Made by a program: the position numbers and the translations under genes. Shown here in pieces: positions 24,157 through 33,849 of a stretch of DNA of 64,000 nucleotides. Each line of letters begins with the position of its first letter. Positions within the stretch are counted from its first letter, which is position 1. Source of the stretch: Paracoccaceae bacterium. GTDB taxonomy: Bacteria; Pseudomonadota; Alphaproteobacteria; Rhodobacterales; Rhodobacteraceae. The notes beneath the pieces were generated by a model. It saw nothing but the letters and a program-made list of their open reading frames with translations. It made no database searches and was not told where the DNA came from. The DNA lies in NCBI GenBank assembly GCA_033344815.1, contig JAWPMR010000001.1:3520136-3584135 (forward strand), in the 5' to 3' direction.

Positions 24157-25611
24157 TCATTTAAATGCGGCCGCTTTAGTTGCAAGTTCCAGCAAGCGAT
24201 CTTTTGTTTTTTGAACTTCATCGTTGTCGGTCAGTTTCAGACAAGCTTCAACGGCGCTCAGCCCATCTTCGATAATCTTGCTCGGTTGAACTACGCTAGG
24301 CTCGCCTTGCAGCACACGCTCGGCCCAGTCGCGATAGGACGCTGCCATAATGCCTAGTGGCTCGTGTGCCCAAGGCATCAGTTCTTTGGCGACGCTGCAG
24401 TATTTGAGCGCGCCGGAGATATCGGTTAGCGAATGAAGATGATAGCCCATATTGATCAAGTCAGGTCCCATGAAAAACTGAAGCGCAAGCCGTCTCCGCG
24501 TTGTCATCTGATGGAAATCGAGTAACTCCGCAGGCAGGACACCGACCGCTTGTGCGTAGACGTTGCTCAGGATTTCGCACATTTCCGCCATGGGCGTTTC
24601 GGGTTTGTATTTGCCTTCGGCGTAAAGCTGTAGCTGCAGTTCCAATTGCCAGGCTGTCTGTCTGACCCGGTTTGACAACAGCAGGTCCGTCGCCTCGTGA
24701 TCAGGTGCAAGAAGCGCAAGCAATCCCGCAAAACGGGGTGCTGCGAAGCTGGTTCGTTCATCGGGCTTTGATTGAAATAGATTGAGGTCAACATGGGCGG
24801 CCTGCTTGAAATCAACGGTGTCACCGTCCCATGTCGTTGTAGTCCCCCCGTGCCGTTCCCGCAAAACCGTCTTGTAGCCGACCGCGATCGTTTGCGGCGA
24901 AAGGGCAGGGCAATATCCGCGGCTCTGGGTATTGCCAGCAGCCGCCACGAAGGTTTGGCCGGGTCGCGCGGCGGTTTCGATCATCTTGCAAATACAGGCG
25001 TGAGGTTGCCTGCATTTTTGCACCCTCGGCCCCTTGTAATCACGGCTTTGCGCAAGAGCGCGCGCATCGGCGACCGGGTCACCGATGAGCGGGCCCAGAA
25101 TGCGGCCTTCGGAAAAAGCTTTTCCGACGACTTTTGCCAGAGAAGAGGGATCAATCTGTGTTTGCTCAAACCCAAGCGAGAGGCAAACAACATCCGCTTC
25201 GACAAGCCGAGGATGTGCAAAGGCTTGACGCAAATAATTCGGAGAAATCCGCGGGCCTTTTGCGGTTTGAAGCGTGACGTCGAAATGCAGGATATGCGCC
25301 TCAGGCGCGACATCAAGCACCATAAGATCCACCAGCGTACCATGTGCGTCAGGTTCGTTTTGGCGACGCGGCGTGACATTCTCGACCCGGCCTGCCAGCG
25401 CCGGGTGCAGCAGATCAGGCGCGCTGTCAAAAACGGCAACAGTGACACCGGAACCAGTTACATCCCTCGGTCGCGCTGCCAGCGGAGCCGTGAGCCCATC
25501 TTCTAGAGGTTTTTCCCATTCCCGCTGATCCGAATTGTATTGAGCCAGCAACCTGTCGGCTGCCCGTTCATCGCCTAAAAGCTCGATCTCGGCTTCTGCA
25601 ATATCAGTCAC
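24157..25611 (-). CDS. Cytoplasmic S8-like peptidase with helical C-terminal domain
   Basis: 484-residue protein with no signal or membrane segment. The N-terminal half is a divergent subtilase: Asp62 in 'VAVFDSAPDLLHP', His90 in 'PDAHGTLVDLM', oxyanion Asn227 in 'VAAAGNTQ', Ser288 in 'RTSFAAPRFAGL', so the triad is intact although the usual DxG and GTS contexts are altered. Residues 310-484 are helical and TPR-like ('GALKYCSVAKELMPWAHEPL'). The start is GTG at 25611, whose GTGA overlaps the TGA of the upstream gene by 4 nt, with no Shine-Dalgarno of its own, so it is probably made by coupled translation. The pairing with a small beta-rich protein resembles bacterial gasdermin-protease operons. 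Function inferred only. Confidence 0.8.
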   Translation of the reverse strand: MTDIAEAEIELLGDERAADRLLAQYNSDQREWEKPLEDGLTAPLAARPRDVTGSGVTVAVFDSAPDLLHPALAGRVENVTPRRQNEPDAHGTLVDLMVLDVAPEAHILHFDVTLQTAKGPRISPNYLRQAFAHPRLVEADVVCLSLGFEQTQIDPSSLAKVVGKAFSEGRILGPLIGDPVADARALAQSRDYKGPRVQKCRQPHACICKMIETAARPGQTFVAAAGNTQSRGYCPALSPQTIAVGYKTVLRERHGGTTTTWDGDTVDFKQAAHVDLNLFQSKPDERTSFAAPRFAGLLALLAPDHEATDLLLSNRVRQTAWQLELQLQLYAEGKYKPETPMAEMCEILSNVYAQAVGVLPAELLDFHQMTTRRRLALQFFMGPDLINMGYHLHSLTDISGALKYCSVAKELMPWAHEPLGIMAASYRDWAERVLQGEPSVVQPSKIIEDGLSAVEACLKLTDNDEVQKTKDRLLELATKAAAFK

Positions 25612-26327
25612 GGCATCAGATCTGGGTGAAGCTCAACGATCCCTTCATCCTCGTCTTTGGTGGCATCCAGTTGTGAGAAGCCAAACCAACCACGACCGTA
25701 AAGCTTCAGAAAAATTGCTGAGGGCTGGTGAAAATTTCGCGCTGCGACAGCGCCCGAACGGCTTGCCAATGCAACAGCGGCATCGCCAAGCTTTATGGCT
25801 TCCAACGCCTTCAGATCACCTTTGGCACCTACGCTCCACCCGCCCTCATCGGATACGATCGCGCCCCCGGTCTGCGCGACCCGAATCTCCGTGACCAGTA
25901 CATATTCGGCGGATGCCGGATCATGTTGAAAGGCTTCAACGATGGCATCCATACGCTTGAAGCGTTCGATGTAACCAGTCTCGAAATGAACCGCCAGCTT
26001 GGTTTCCCCGTCTGCAACAAGCCTGCCCGATACTTCTACCGGTGCGCCTGCAATGGTTTCGGCGTTGGCAGAGGCTTCAAAACTTACGCCACTGTCTTGA
26101 ACAACCTCGCCCGTAAAGGGTTCACGTTCCAGTTCGGCTGTGGCCTCAGTGAGACGGTCGTTTATATTGGAAAATCTCACAAACTGGTACCGTCCGCTCA
26201 GAAGCCCGGAACGTCTTTCAAGCGTCCCATAGTCGCCAACCTTTATTGGGGTGCCAATAGGCCAGACCGGATAGGCTGACACATCTTCGTCGCGCATGAA
26301 GTCGTAATAATTGTCAAAACCGCTCAT
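25608..26327 (-). CDS. Uncharacterised beta-rich protein co-expressed with S8-like peptidase (gasdermin-like candidate)
   Basis: 239 residues, no Cys, no signal peptide, no membrane helix. It begins MSGFDNYYDFMRDEDV. AGGGAGG lies 6-12 nt before the ATG. Visible patterns: 'PIKVGDYGTLERRSG' near 29, alternating strand-like stretches 'VEVSGRLVADGETKLAVHF' near 97 and 'YVLVTEIRVAQTGGAIVSD' near 141, a small-residue helix-like stretch 'LGDAAVALASRSGAVAA' near 180, 'AIFLKLYGRGWFGF' near 204 and an acidic tail (KDEDEGIVELHPDL). I do not recognise a named family with certainty. Size, strand-rich second half, short tail and 4-nt overlap with a cytoplasmic protease match the layout of bacterial gasdermin operons. 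The N-terminal Cys lipidated in some gasdermins is absent. Confidence 0.7.
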   Translation of the reverse strand: MSGFDNYYDFMRDEDVSAYPVWPIGTPIKVGDYGTLERRSGLLSGRYQFVRFSNINDRLTEATAELEREPFTGEVVQDSGVSFEASANAETIAGAPVEVSGRLVADGETKLAVHFETGYIERFKRMDAIVEAFQHDPASAEYVLVTEIRVAQTGGAIVSDEGGWSVGAKGDLKALEAIKLGDAAVALASRSGAVAARNFHQPSAIFLKLYGRGWFGFSQLDATKDEDEGIVELHPDLMP

Positions 26328-26623
26328 TTGAAAAACCTCCCTAAAAAATCAACAGCATAGCGCAGATGGCAGACCGACGAACTACAAAAGTATCACCCGG
26401 CGTAAACCGCTCAGATCGTGCAAATGAGTATACGGTCGGTTGTTTTTGAGGATGTGGCAAGTCATTTTTGGCAAACTCGCGCGTCGATGTTCAACACGAA
26501 CAGCTCACGGATTGCTTACTTTACAACCTTGCTAAATGACCTTGCACTCAAGTCATTTTGAAAAAATCGGTGAGGTAAGCGCGTCAGCCGGTGCTTCCAT
26601 CATTATCCGGACCTATGCGGCCT
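26328..26623. other. Promoter-containing gap upstream of the gasdermin-like/peptidase pair
   Basis: About 300 nt between the minus-strand pair and the IS3 remnant. It must hold the promoter of the pair, but no clear -35/-10 set and no GAACC-N16-CGAC motif was found on the minus strand. Confidence 0.4.
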
Positions 26624-26921
26624 TCATCCCGTCAGGATCAGCTTGTCCAGCGTTTGGCCTGACACTGCTTGACTCAGGTGCTCGCGTGCCTTCTGAACAC
26701 GTTTCAGCTCTCTCAATTGGTCGCTTACCATACCGTCCGCGACTATTGTCTTCGGAACAATGGCGGACAAGGTCTCGGTGTTTGCGCCAGCGGTAGAATA
26801 TTGGTTCTGCTATCTCTACTTGCCGGCTTGCATCAACGCGCTGCATCCCTTGGCCGCACGGCACCCCAACCTGCGGCAGCTTCGTGATAATCTCTTCCGG
26901 TTCGTGTCGTTTGATTCCCAT
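26624..26921 (-). pseudogene. IS3-family transposase OrfA remnant, frameshifted
   Basis: On the minus strand 'MGIKRHEPEEIITKLPQVGV' and 'EPIFYRWRKHRD' read like the N-terminal half of an IS3-family OrfA. The frame then shifts, and 'GMVSDQLRELKRVQKAREHL', 'SQAVSGQTLDKLILTG' and a stop follow in another frame, matching the usual OrfA leucine-zipper end. GGAGG precedes the start. No OrfB is found on either side, so only a dead fragment remains. Confidence 0.75.
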
Positions 26922-27440
26922 CTCCGATCCTCCTTTTCTCAACTACAGGGGCGGAGCAACTCCGAGGAAGAGGGTCAGTGATATGTACCGCAGTGGCATG
27001 AACAATAAATTTTGCGTTCACCTGTATGTGAGGGCTGCCACAACGCGGTTCGCAAAAAAGATGCTTTTCGATTGTATCAGCTACCCTCGAAGCTCAATGC
27101 CCAGGCGTGTTTGAAGCATGACGTTAATATCAATAACGGCGCAACGCATTGCGAAAAGGAAGTAAGCCAAGCAGTTTATGAAGGATCGCCATTTTCCCCC
27201 AAAAGCTCGACGCAGGCTAATTATCCCCTTACTCCTAGAACGTCTCGTTTGACATTTGCACGCTAGAAACTTCGTTTTAAACCGCAATAAGGGATGCTCA
27301 CATGAAACAAATGCTCACTCGGGATTCCAAATGTGCAAATTCAGAATGATTTCTTTGGTTCTGTCCAGCGCTGGCTGAATGCAGATCGCGGCGGTATTGC
27401 ACGTCTACATCATGTTACCGTGCTGTTGTAAGGTACATGC
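26922..27440. other. Gap beyond the IS3 remnant, nothing recognised
   Basis: About 520 nt between the transposase remnant and the phospholipase D-like gene. All frames are short and unrecognisable. It may include the lost end of the insertion sequence. Confidence 0.45.
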
Positions 27441-28961
27441 ATGGACACAAAAAATCTTGCTTTGAAAGACACCAAGACAATTCTCGATACTTGCTGGACA
27501 GTCGCAAAGGCTGAACGCGTTTCCTTTATTGTGGACGGTGCCGACTATTTCCGCACCCTGCGCGAGGTTCTGTTAGACGCGGAACGCGAGGTGCTTTTGA
27601 TTGGCTGGGACTTCGATTTTGAAATAGAAATGCTGCCTTCGAAGAGCGATGACGACGGCAACGCGCCTGACGGTTTTCCAAACCAACTTGGACCATTTCT
27701 TGAGGCGGTCATCGAGCGCAAGCCAGAGCTGAACATTTACATGCTGAAATGGAACGGGGCAGTGCTGGTCGCTCCGGGACGTTTGGGTCCTTCACTCGCA
27801 CTTTATGTCTTTGCAAACGACCGTATCCACTTCGCTCTTGACGGGCATCACCCTTTTGGTGCTTGCCATCATCAGAAAATTGTCGTGGCAGATGGCCATT
27901 TTGCTTTTTGTGGGGGCATCGACGTTACGGAGGGTCGTTGGGACACAGGGCAACACCTGTCAGATGATCCGCGCCGCGCCGGCAAGAATGGGAAGATTTG
28001 CGAACCGTGGCATGATGCGACATCCGTTTTGGCCGGGCCCGTGGCACTGGATCTTGCCGAACTGGCACGCTTGCGATGGTACCGCGCTACCGGAAAGACG
28101 CTTGCGGTGCCGAAGGACCTGAAACAAGTCACTTGGCCTACGGGCTTGCGGGTAGATGCCAGAGAGGTTGATGTCGCGATTGCGCGCACCGAACCACCAT
28201 ACAATGGAGAACCATTAGTCAACGAAATCGAAGAACTGACTTTGGCAAGCATCGCCGCAGCGCAGAAAACGATCTACATTGAGTCGCAGTACTTTGCTGC
28301 TGAGACAATTTGCGAGGCGCTCAAGACAAGGCTTGGCGAACCGCATGGTCCTGAAATCATCCTGATTAATCCAGAAGCTGCGCTGTCACGCTTGGAAGAT
28401 GATGCGATGCATGTGTTGCGCGAACGCTACCTAAGTGATTTGCGAGAATGTGATCACTCCGATCGGTTTCGAGCGTATTACCCAATCAACGATACAAGAG
28501 AGCCGATCTATGTTCACGCCAAGATTGTGATTGTGGACGATGAAATCTTAAAAATCGGGTCGAGTAACATGAATGATCGATCCCTGGGGTTTGACACAGA
28601 ATGTGACATCATGATCCAAGGGCATGAAAACGTTGTTTCAGAATTTCGAACACGGCTCCTGAGTGAGCATCTGGACGTTTCACCGACAACTTTTTCCAAG
28701 ACTTTTAAAGAAACGGGTTCGCTGATTGAGACTATTGACCTGTTGAATTCGGAAAATGGTCGCGGCTTGCGAAAGCTTCTTCAGTCTCGGAGTGGAAAAG
28801 TAGGTGAAGTTTTGGCAGATACTCGCGCGCTCGACCCTAGGTACAAGCCCGGACAAGAAACCTCCACAGGACAAGGACTTCGGCCGCGCCACGTAGCAGC
28901 CGTCGCCGCAATCGGCTTGTTTCTGTATTTGATATGGCGAGTTTGGGATGGTTTCCGATGA
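27441..28961 (+). CDS. Phospholipase D-family protein with C-terminal membrane anchor
   Basis: 506-residue protein with two HKD motifs: 'HHQKIVVADGHFAFCGG' near residue 142, followed by 'IDVTEGRWD', and 'HAKIVIVDDEILKIGSSN' near 358, followed by 'MNDRS'. The pair is the active site of phospholipase D, cardiolipin synthase and related phosphodiesterases. There is no N-terminal signal, and one hydrophobic helix lies at the very C-terminus ('VAAVAAIGLFLYLIW'), suggesting a tail anchor facing the cytoplasm. Cardiolipin synthases usually carry N-terminal helices instead, so a phospholipase or transphosphatidylase role is more likely. It stands alone between degraded stretches. Confidence 0.9.
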   Translation: MDTKNLALKDTKTILDTCWTVAKAERVSFIVDGADYFRTLREVLLDAEREVLLIGWDFDFEIEMLPSKSDDDGNAPDGFPNQLGPFLEAVIERKPELNIYMLKWNGAVLVAPGRLGPSLALYVFANDRIHFALDGHHPFGACHHQKIVVADGHFAFCGGIDVTEGRWDTGQHLSDDPRRAGKNGKICEPWHDATSVLAGPVALDLAELARLRWYRATGKTLAVPKDLKQVTWPTGLRVDAREVDVAIARTEPPYNGEPLVNEIEELTLASIAAAQKTIYIESQYFAAETICEALKTRLGEPHGPEIILINPEAALSRLEDDAMHVLRERYLSDLRECDHSDRFRAYYPINDTREPIYVHAKIVIVDDEILKIGSSNMNDRSLGFDTECDIMIQGHENVVSEFRTRLLSEHLDVSPTTFSKTFKETGSLIETIDLLNSENGRGLRKLLQSRSGKVGEVLADTRALDPRYKPGQETSTGQGLRPRHVAAVAAIGLFLYLIWRVWDGFR

Positions 28962-30074
28962 TTTTTTCCTCAGCGGTTGGCGATATAGTCCCAGTAAAAG
29001 CATGAAAATCGTTTCGAACCTGAAGTTTGAAAATTCTCGATGATCCCTCGCGCACGCCATCCCAGCTGATGAGCGTGACGGGGCCTATCCGTAGTTGAAC
29101 GGCTCTGGCCCACATAAAACAAGAGAGCCCTTTTCATAGCTTACTTTGAGCCTGCCGTATCTGACAAAGTGATCACATCCTTAGGCACATTGACGGGTTG
29201 TTTGGCCGGGCTTTCTGCGGTGCTCATTGGTCTGCAAAGCTTTTCAACAGTCTTGCACCCTCCCATTGAACCCGTAAGCAGAATGCGTTTGTCAATTCTT
29301 CATATTTGAAGACGCTACGGTTTCAGTGATCTTCGCCCCTTGTGTAACCGACAAAGCGAAAAGGAACCGTAGGTACATCGGGTCTTACTAGGTTGTGTAG
29401 CAAATGAATTCTTCGAGAGCCGCAATGGTGAGGCAGGTCTACTCTCGGTCATTGTAGATCTCGACCTAAGTCACATCAATTTGGAAGCGCTTGTCCAATC
29501 TGTAAAACGTAACATCTGGCGGTCAGCAAGACAGAGCATGTGAGTGTTTTCAGCGGACATATTTCTATACGTCGTGGCCGTTCGATGGAACAGTCATGCC
29601 ATCAAAGTCGCTCATGGTGTGTCGCTAATACAGATCCGACCCTTGGCAAATGGCTCGCTATCGCGACGTCTTGAAGACAATGGCAAGGAATTTTATGCAG
29701 TACTTTCTTTGGGCAATAACGACCGTGGATTATCAGCAAGCATGCTGTCACAGCGACGCCGCGCAAAATTCGAATGTATCCATTCCGTTTTGTCTGCAAG
29801 GAACCGGTCACAAACACATGATCGTTGCGCGTGACAAAACAACAGTCCTAAAACTGCCCTTCTTCGCCAATCATAGCTACAAACTGCACTTGGATGCCCA
29901 ATGCTCATCAGACAGTTTTTTTAACCGCCTGTTTTGTTGCCATCATAGTCTGCGTTCACCACTGTCGACGCCGCATTTCAGGATCATGTGCCCGGATGTA
30001 CACGCCCATCTGTGCGATCAGGTTGGGTTGTCAATTCTGTTGCGAAAGCTCATGAAAATCCAAAGCAGTTGCCC
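28962..30074. other. Eroded stretch without a recognisable gene
   Basis: About 1.1 kb. Open frames exist (for example 29544-29834 on the plus strand) but none has a family resemblance or a good ribosome site. The stretch lies in the accessory region between the IS3 remnant and the IS110 element and is probably decayed or non-coding. Confidence 0.45.
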
Positions 30075-30857
30075 TCAAGGATCAACTGGTTTGGGTGGTG
30101 CCGTCATTTTTACGCTCAACCGGCCAATCCCTTCGATCACGACCTCAACAGTCATACCGGGTTTGATGGGGCGCGCGCCCAAAGATGTACCACAGGCAAT
30201 CAGATCGCCGGGGTTAAGCGTCATGTCCCGCGACAGGCAACTAACAATTTCCGCAGGGTGCAGGATCATGTCTGCCGTTCGATATGACTGTCTTTCTCTG
30301 TCGTTTAGCAGCGTTCTAACTGTGAGGTCTTGCCAGTCCAACTCTGTTTCAATCACTGGCCCGACGACGCCAAACCCATCGAAACTTTTGGCGCGTGTCC
30401 ATTGCGGGAAAGACGGATCTGCGTTCAGAACATCCAGCGAGGTGATGTCATTGACACAGGTATAGCCAAAGATGGCATTTTCAGCTTCCGACACTGTGAC
30501 ATCCTTGCAAGGTTCACCGATCACGATTCCCAACTCGCCCTCATAGACAACACGCCCGGCGGATTGCGGTATGTCAACTTGTGAACCCGGACCTGACAAG
30601 GAACTGTCTGACTTAAAGAAATAAAGCGGATGTGTCGGGTGAGCTAACCCGCCTTTTTCCGCAGCGGCCTTGAAGTTATTCCACAACCCGATGAATTTTC
30701 CCGGTGTGACGGGCGACTGTAGGGTGATGTCAGACATTGGCACGGAAGGACCTGCAGAAACATCTGAGCCGAGAAACTCGCGCGGGTGCAATGCATCCTC
30801 AATGATTACGCCGCAGACATTTTTGCCGCTGCTTGCATAGCCTTTGGCCCATTTCAT
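30075..30857 (-). CDS. Fumarylacetoacetate hydrolase family protein
   Basis: 260-residue member of the FAH superfamily, whose enzymes hydrolyse, isomerise or decarboxylate dioxo-acids from aromatic or sugar-acid catabolism. Metal-binding acidic residues lie in 'VVYEGELGIVIGEP', then 'AIFGYTCVNDITS', 'WTRAKSFDGFGVVGP' and 'GDLIACGTSLGARPIKPGM'. The ATG at 30857 with GGGAG upstream is preferred to a start at 30956, because the extension is basic and unlike the family. The alpha/beta hydrolase gene upstream on the same strand (31176-31982) suggests a small catabolic group, though 318 nt separate them. Confidence 0.9.
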   Translation of the reverse strand: MKWAKGYASSGKNVCGVIIEDALHPREFLGSDVSAGPSVPMSDITLQSPVTPGKFIGLWNNFKAAAEKGGLAHPTHPLYFFKSDSSLSGPGSQVDIPQSAGRVVYEGELGIVIGEPCKDVTVSEAENAIFGYTCVNDITSLDVLNADPSFPQWTRAKSFDGFGVVGPVIETELDWQDLTVRTLLNDRERQSYRTADMILHPAEIVSCLSRDMTLNPGDLIACGTSLGARPIKPGMTVEVVIEGIGRLSVKMTAPPKPVDP

Positions 30858-31175
30858 TTTTCGTCTCCCAGTTTGGTTTTTGGTTGGGCGGGCCATAAGT
30901 TGGACCGAACCGGCACTGCATTTGATATATTTGCAATTCTGAAAGATGTCACGCAAGCCGCTTTGCCAGATCGTCGTTTACCAGCAGCATTGGATATTTC
31001 GCGCGGATGCAAGAAAATGAACCACCTATCAAGGAGCATTAAAATGGATTTTGGTGATGCACATCTTTTCACATCGCCAACCGGCCACTACGCAGTGAGA
31101 ACTTCCAAACCGTTTTCAAAACGACGCCGCATCTTGGTGTGTTTCCCAACAAACTCGATAGACGATAAGGCGTTA
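30858..31175. other. Gap between the FAH-family and alpha/beta hydrolase genes
   Basis: No minus-strand gene is seen. On the plus strand AAGGAG precedes an ATG at 31044 (MDFGDAHLFTSPTGHY), but the frame runs antisense through the hydrolase gene and is not recognised. Confidence 0.4.
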
Positions 31176-31982
31176 TCAAATCCGCGAACGTGCGATTGTC
31201 CGCTCGATCAGTTGGTTCACCAAAACCGGTGCTTCTATCGACGACGAATGTCCGACACCCTGAAACAGCATCAGTTCCGACCCCTCTATAGCCGTCTGAA
31301 TGCGGTCGGATTGCGCAGGCTTGGTCGCAAAGTCTTCGTCACCGACGCCAATACCAACTGGTGTACGGATCGCGCCCAGCAACTCACTGCAGCCCTCACG
31401 CGCAATGACGCCCGCCACCGCTCGTGTGATGCCGACGCGATTATTGCCTGAAATCGCACTGGCCCAACGCCTTCTTTCTTCGGCGCGCATTGTGTCATTC
31501 AAGAACGTTTTTCCGAACAGGATGGGCATCACGCGCCCCACAACCGCCCATAAACCAACCCACCGCGCCACGAGGTTCAACATCCGGTATTTTGGTCCGT
31601 TCTCCGGGGCTTCTGGGTCAGCGGACGTATTCAGCAACGTTAGCGTTTTCAATATTGCGGGCCTATGAGCGGCCAAGCGCATTCCGACAAAGCCTCCCAT
31701 GCTGAGCCCAACAAAATGCACGGGTGAAACGCCAAGATGCTCAATCAGAGCCGCGGCGTCAGCGCTAAGAGTATCCATGTCGTAGCCATCCTCAGGAACG
31801 CCGCTTTGACCTTGGCCTCGGTGGTCGAATGTGATGCAGCGGCAGCTGCCTTGGAAGTGGTGGATTTGCCTTTCAAACATGGCTCCGCTCATCAAGAGGC
31901 CATGCGAAAATACGATTGTCTCTTCGCCTGAGCCCGTGTCGGTAAAATGAATGGAGGTACCATTCAGGTCAATTTGCGGCAC
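31176..31982 (-). CDS. Alpha/beta-fold hydrolase
   Basis: 268-residue hydrolase. Oxyanion region 'VFSHGLLMSGAMF' near residue 24, 'TFDHRGQGQSGVPEDG' near 50, nucleophile elbow 'GLSMGG' with Ser near residue 94, acid region 'IGVGDEDFATKP' near 210 and the catalytic His in 'GVGHSSSIEAP' near 248. It resembles the 3-oxoadipate enol-lactonase/esterase group. No signal peptide. It may act with the FAH-family enzyme downstream, but the substrate is open. Confidence 0.9.
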   Translation of the reverse strand: MPQIDLNGTSIHFTDTGSGEETIVFSHGLLMSGAMFERQIHHFQGSCRCITFDHRGQGQSGVPEDGYDMDTLSADAAALIEHLGVSPVHFVGLSMGGFVGMRLAAHRPAILKTLTLLNTSADPEAPENGPKYRMLNLVARWVGLWAVVGRVMPILFGKTFLNDTMRAEERRRWASAISGNNRVGITRAVAGVIAREGCSELLGAIRTPVGIGVGDEDFATKPAQSDRIQTAIEGSELMLFQGVGHSSSIEAPVLVNQLIERTIARSRI

Positions 31983-32387
31983 ATTCTTTTCCTCATCTCA
32001 AAGCGTCCTGTAACATACTGGCAGGATAGCATCATTTGCATGGCAGGACGGAGAAAATATGGCTGAAATGGCGCATGTCGCTTTGCATGTGCAAGACGCT
32101 TACTTGATGCGTAGAACTTTCAGATGCTCAGGATTAAAGAACCTGTGGAATTATATAGACGGACCTTCAAGACCTATCAAAATCGAAATGCGTGATGTTG
32201 GCATTCTTTTGGTCCTTCGTGTTTGAACAGGGCGGTCAGGACTCCTGGATTAGGCGTGTTGATCATCTTCTGTCTGGTCATTTGCATGACGTTTTACAAG
32301 CTGACATCCACACTGGCGATCCTGCTATCTCAGTGGCCATTATGCCAAAAAACAAAGCTTTATACGAGGCAGTGAGACCCCAAATTC
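31983..32387. other. Intergenic stretch, nothing recognised
   Basis: About 400 nt upstream of the hydrolase gene. No supported coding region. Any promoter for the minus-strand hydrolase would lie in its left part. Confidence 0.4.
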
Positions 32388-32669
32388 CTAATCCTCACCG
32401 ATTTCGACTTCTTTCTGCCGGCGCTCTTGCACAAAATATCGGCCTTCCTCTCGCGCGGCTTCAAACATTGCCGCCCCAGTCAGAGCGTTTAGAAGAGTTC
32501 TGTTCTTCTGATCAACCAACCGCTGCGCATCATTCGGCACAATTGCATCAACCGAGGACGCGGCGGCGCGATCACCCTTAAACCGCGGCGGGTCTACAGT
32601 TGTTTGCGCGCATGCCATACCGGATGTGGACACGATCAATAGTCCTGTCTTCAGATATCGTATGAGCAT
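32388..32669 (-). CDS. Small exported protein of unknown function
   Basis: 93 residues. 'LIRYLKTGLLIVSTSGMACAQ' is a convincing signal peptide ending at AQ near residue 22. The rest is polar and helical (LVDQKNRTLLNALTGAAMFE, then EGRYFVQERRQKEVEIGED). Only GGTG is seen as a ribosome site, 8-11 nt upstream. I do not recognise the family. It could be a genuine small periplasmic protein or the 5' part of a longer lost gene. Confidence 0.5.
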   Translation of the reverse strand: MLIRYLKTGLLIVSTSGMACAQTTVDPPRFKGDRAAASSVDAIVPNDAQRLVDQKNRTLLNALTGAAMFEAAREEGRYFVQERRQKEVEIGED

Positions 32670-33849
32670 TATCGGCGCACCTTTTTAAAAAACCGTCCGC
32701 CGGACGCTACCATAACTGAGACCCAAGGGCCTTACCGAGTTTGGATGTTGCTTAATCAAGTGTTAACCCGGTTTTTCGGTTGTGGGTGCGCCAAGCTTAT
32801 TCGTGTCATCTGCTAGCTGCTCTCATTCGGTTTTCGAGGGGCGTTTGATTTGTTGATCGCCGCGATGCTTGAAACATTTTCGCGTTGTGAGCACGGTGCG
32901 GTATTTGGACGTTGACGCTGCGCACGGCGTAACGTCGGAAACAAGGGCGCCTCTTAGGTGCGCTGCAATTGGATTTCCTGCCGAGCCAACTCTTGTGATC
33001 TGTCGACGTTGCCAATCAGATGCGGCATGCTGCGTATGGGAGAGGCATGGTGCAAGCCAGCAAGTTCAACACTCAAAAGTTACTTGGTCTCGACTCAATG
33101 GCAGGCGTTAATTGTTACATTGAAAGCGCAGTGTATTTCCGCCTGCTTCCTCATCACGTCATGCACTTAACGTTTCTCTGTGCCGGATGCCTAAGCGCGT
33201 GCTTCTGATCATAACTTCTTTGAAATAGTTCCAACAAAAATCCAGATGTCGTGACAGCGCTCCAAAGCCAAATATTCCGTCTGGCCGCCATGTATGTGCG
33301 ACGACCAAAACGAGCTTCCTTTTTTACATTCTGACGCTGTTCGGTTGGCAACGGACGGGACACGGGTTTCGCCGCGCTCGGTATAGGCTTTGGGTAGAGA
33401 AACAAGCACGGGCTTTTCAAGAATATCGACAGGTGTTGGCCGCCCAGCCCAACCATTCCGCCCGTGTAAACGTACGAAATTTGACCTAATTTTTGTGCAA
33501 GTCCTGCCCCCGGAATATTTCCAACCTTCGAGTACCGGGAGCCGAAGGAAAATGCCGTAAAAAGGTCGGCTTCTTGGCAGGAACGCGCAGTGGACCTTTT
33601 CCATCGGACGGAATCGCGCTTCTTGGCGCTTCGCTCACAGATGAACAAGAGTTGAGGTTTTGGTAGGCGTGATCGAAAAGACTTTACCAGGGTAAAAACT
33701 CTTGAAAAGCAGATGGTCAATTAAATCGCGAAATGGAACCCATCGGTTTTTGCGTTCTCATCTTACTTTGATTTGTAAGTGTTGTTATCGGGCATGCTGA
33801 CTTTGACGCTTCGATTTCGGCCCCTGTTTCCATATGTCATGTTAAACAG
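32670..33849. other. Eroded stretch without a recognisable gene
   Basis: About 1.2 kb left of the IS110 element. The longest frame (minus, 33154-33720) is basic, lacks a ribosome site and has no family resemblance, so it is not called a gene. Confidence 0.45.

Noticed and set aside
29544-29834. Plus-strand 96-codon ORF in the gap after the phospholipase D-like gene
   Set aside because: No Shine-Dalgarno site and no recognisable motif; coding cannot be supported.
31044-31451. Plus-strand ORF with AAGGAG before MDFGDAHLF
   Set aside because: It runs antisense through the well-supported alpha/beta hydrolase gene and its product is unlike any known protein.
33154-33720. 188-codon minus-strand ORF left of the IS110 element
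   Set aside because: Very basic composition, no ribosome site and no family resemblance; it is probably a chance frame in a decayed stretch.
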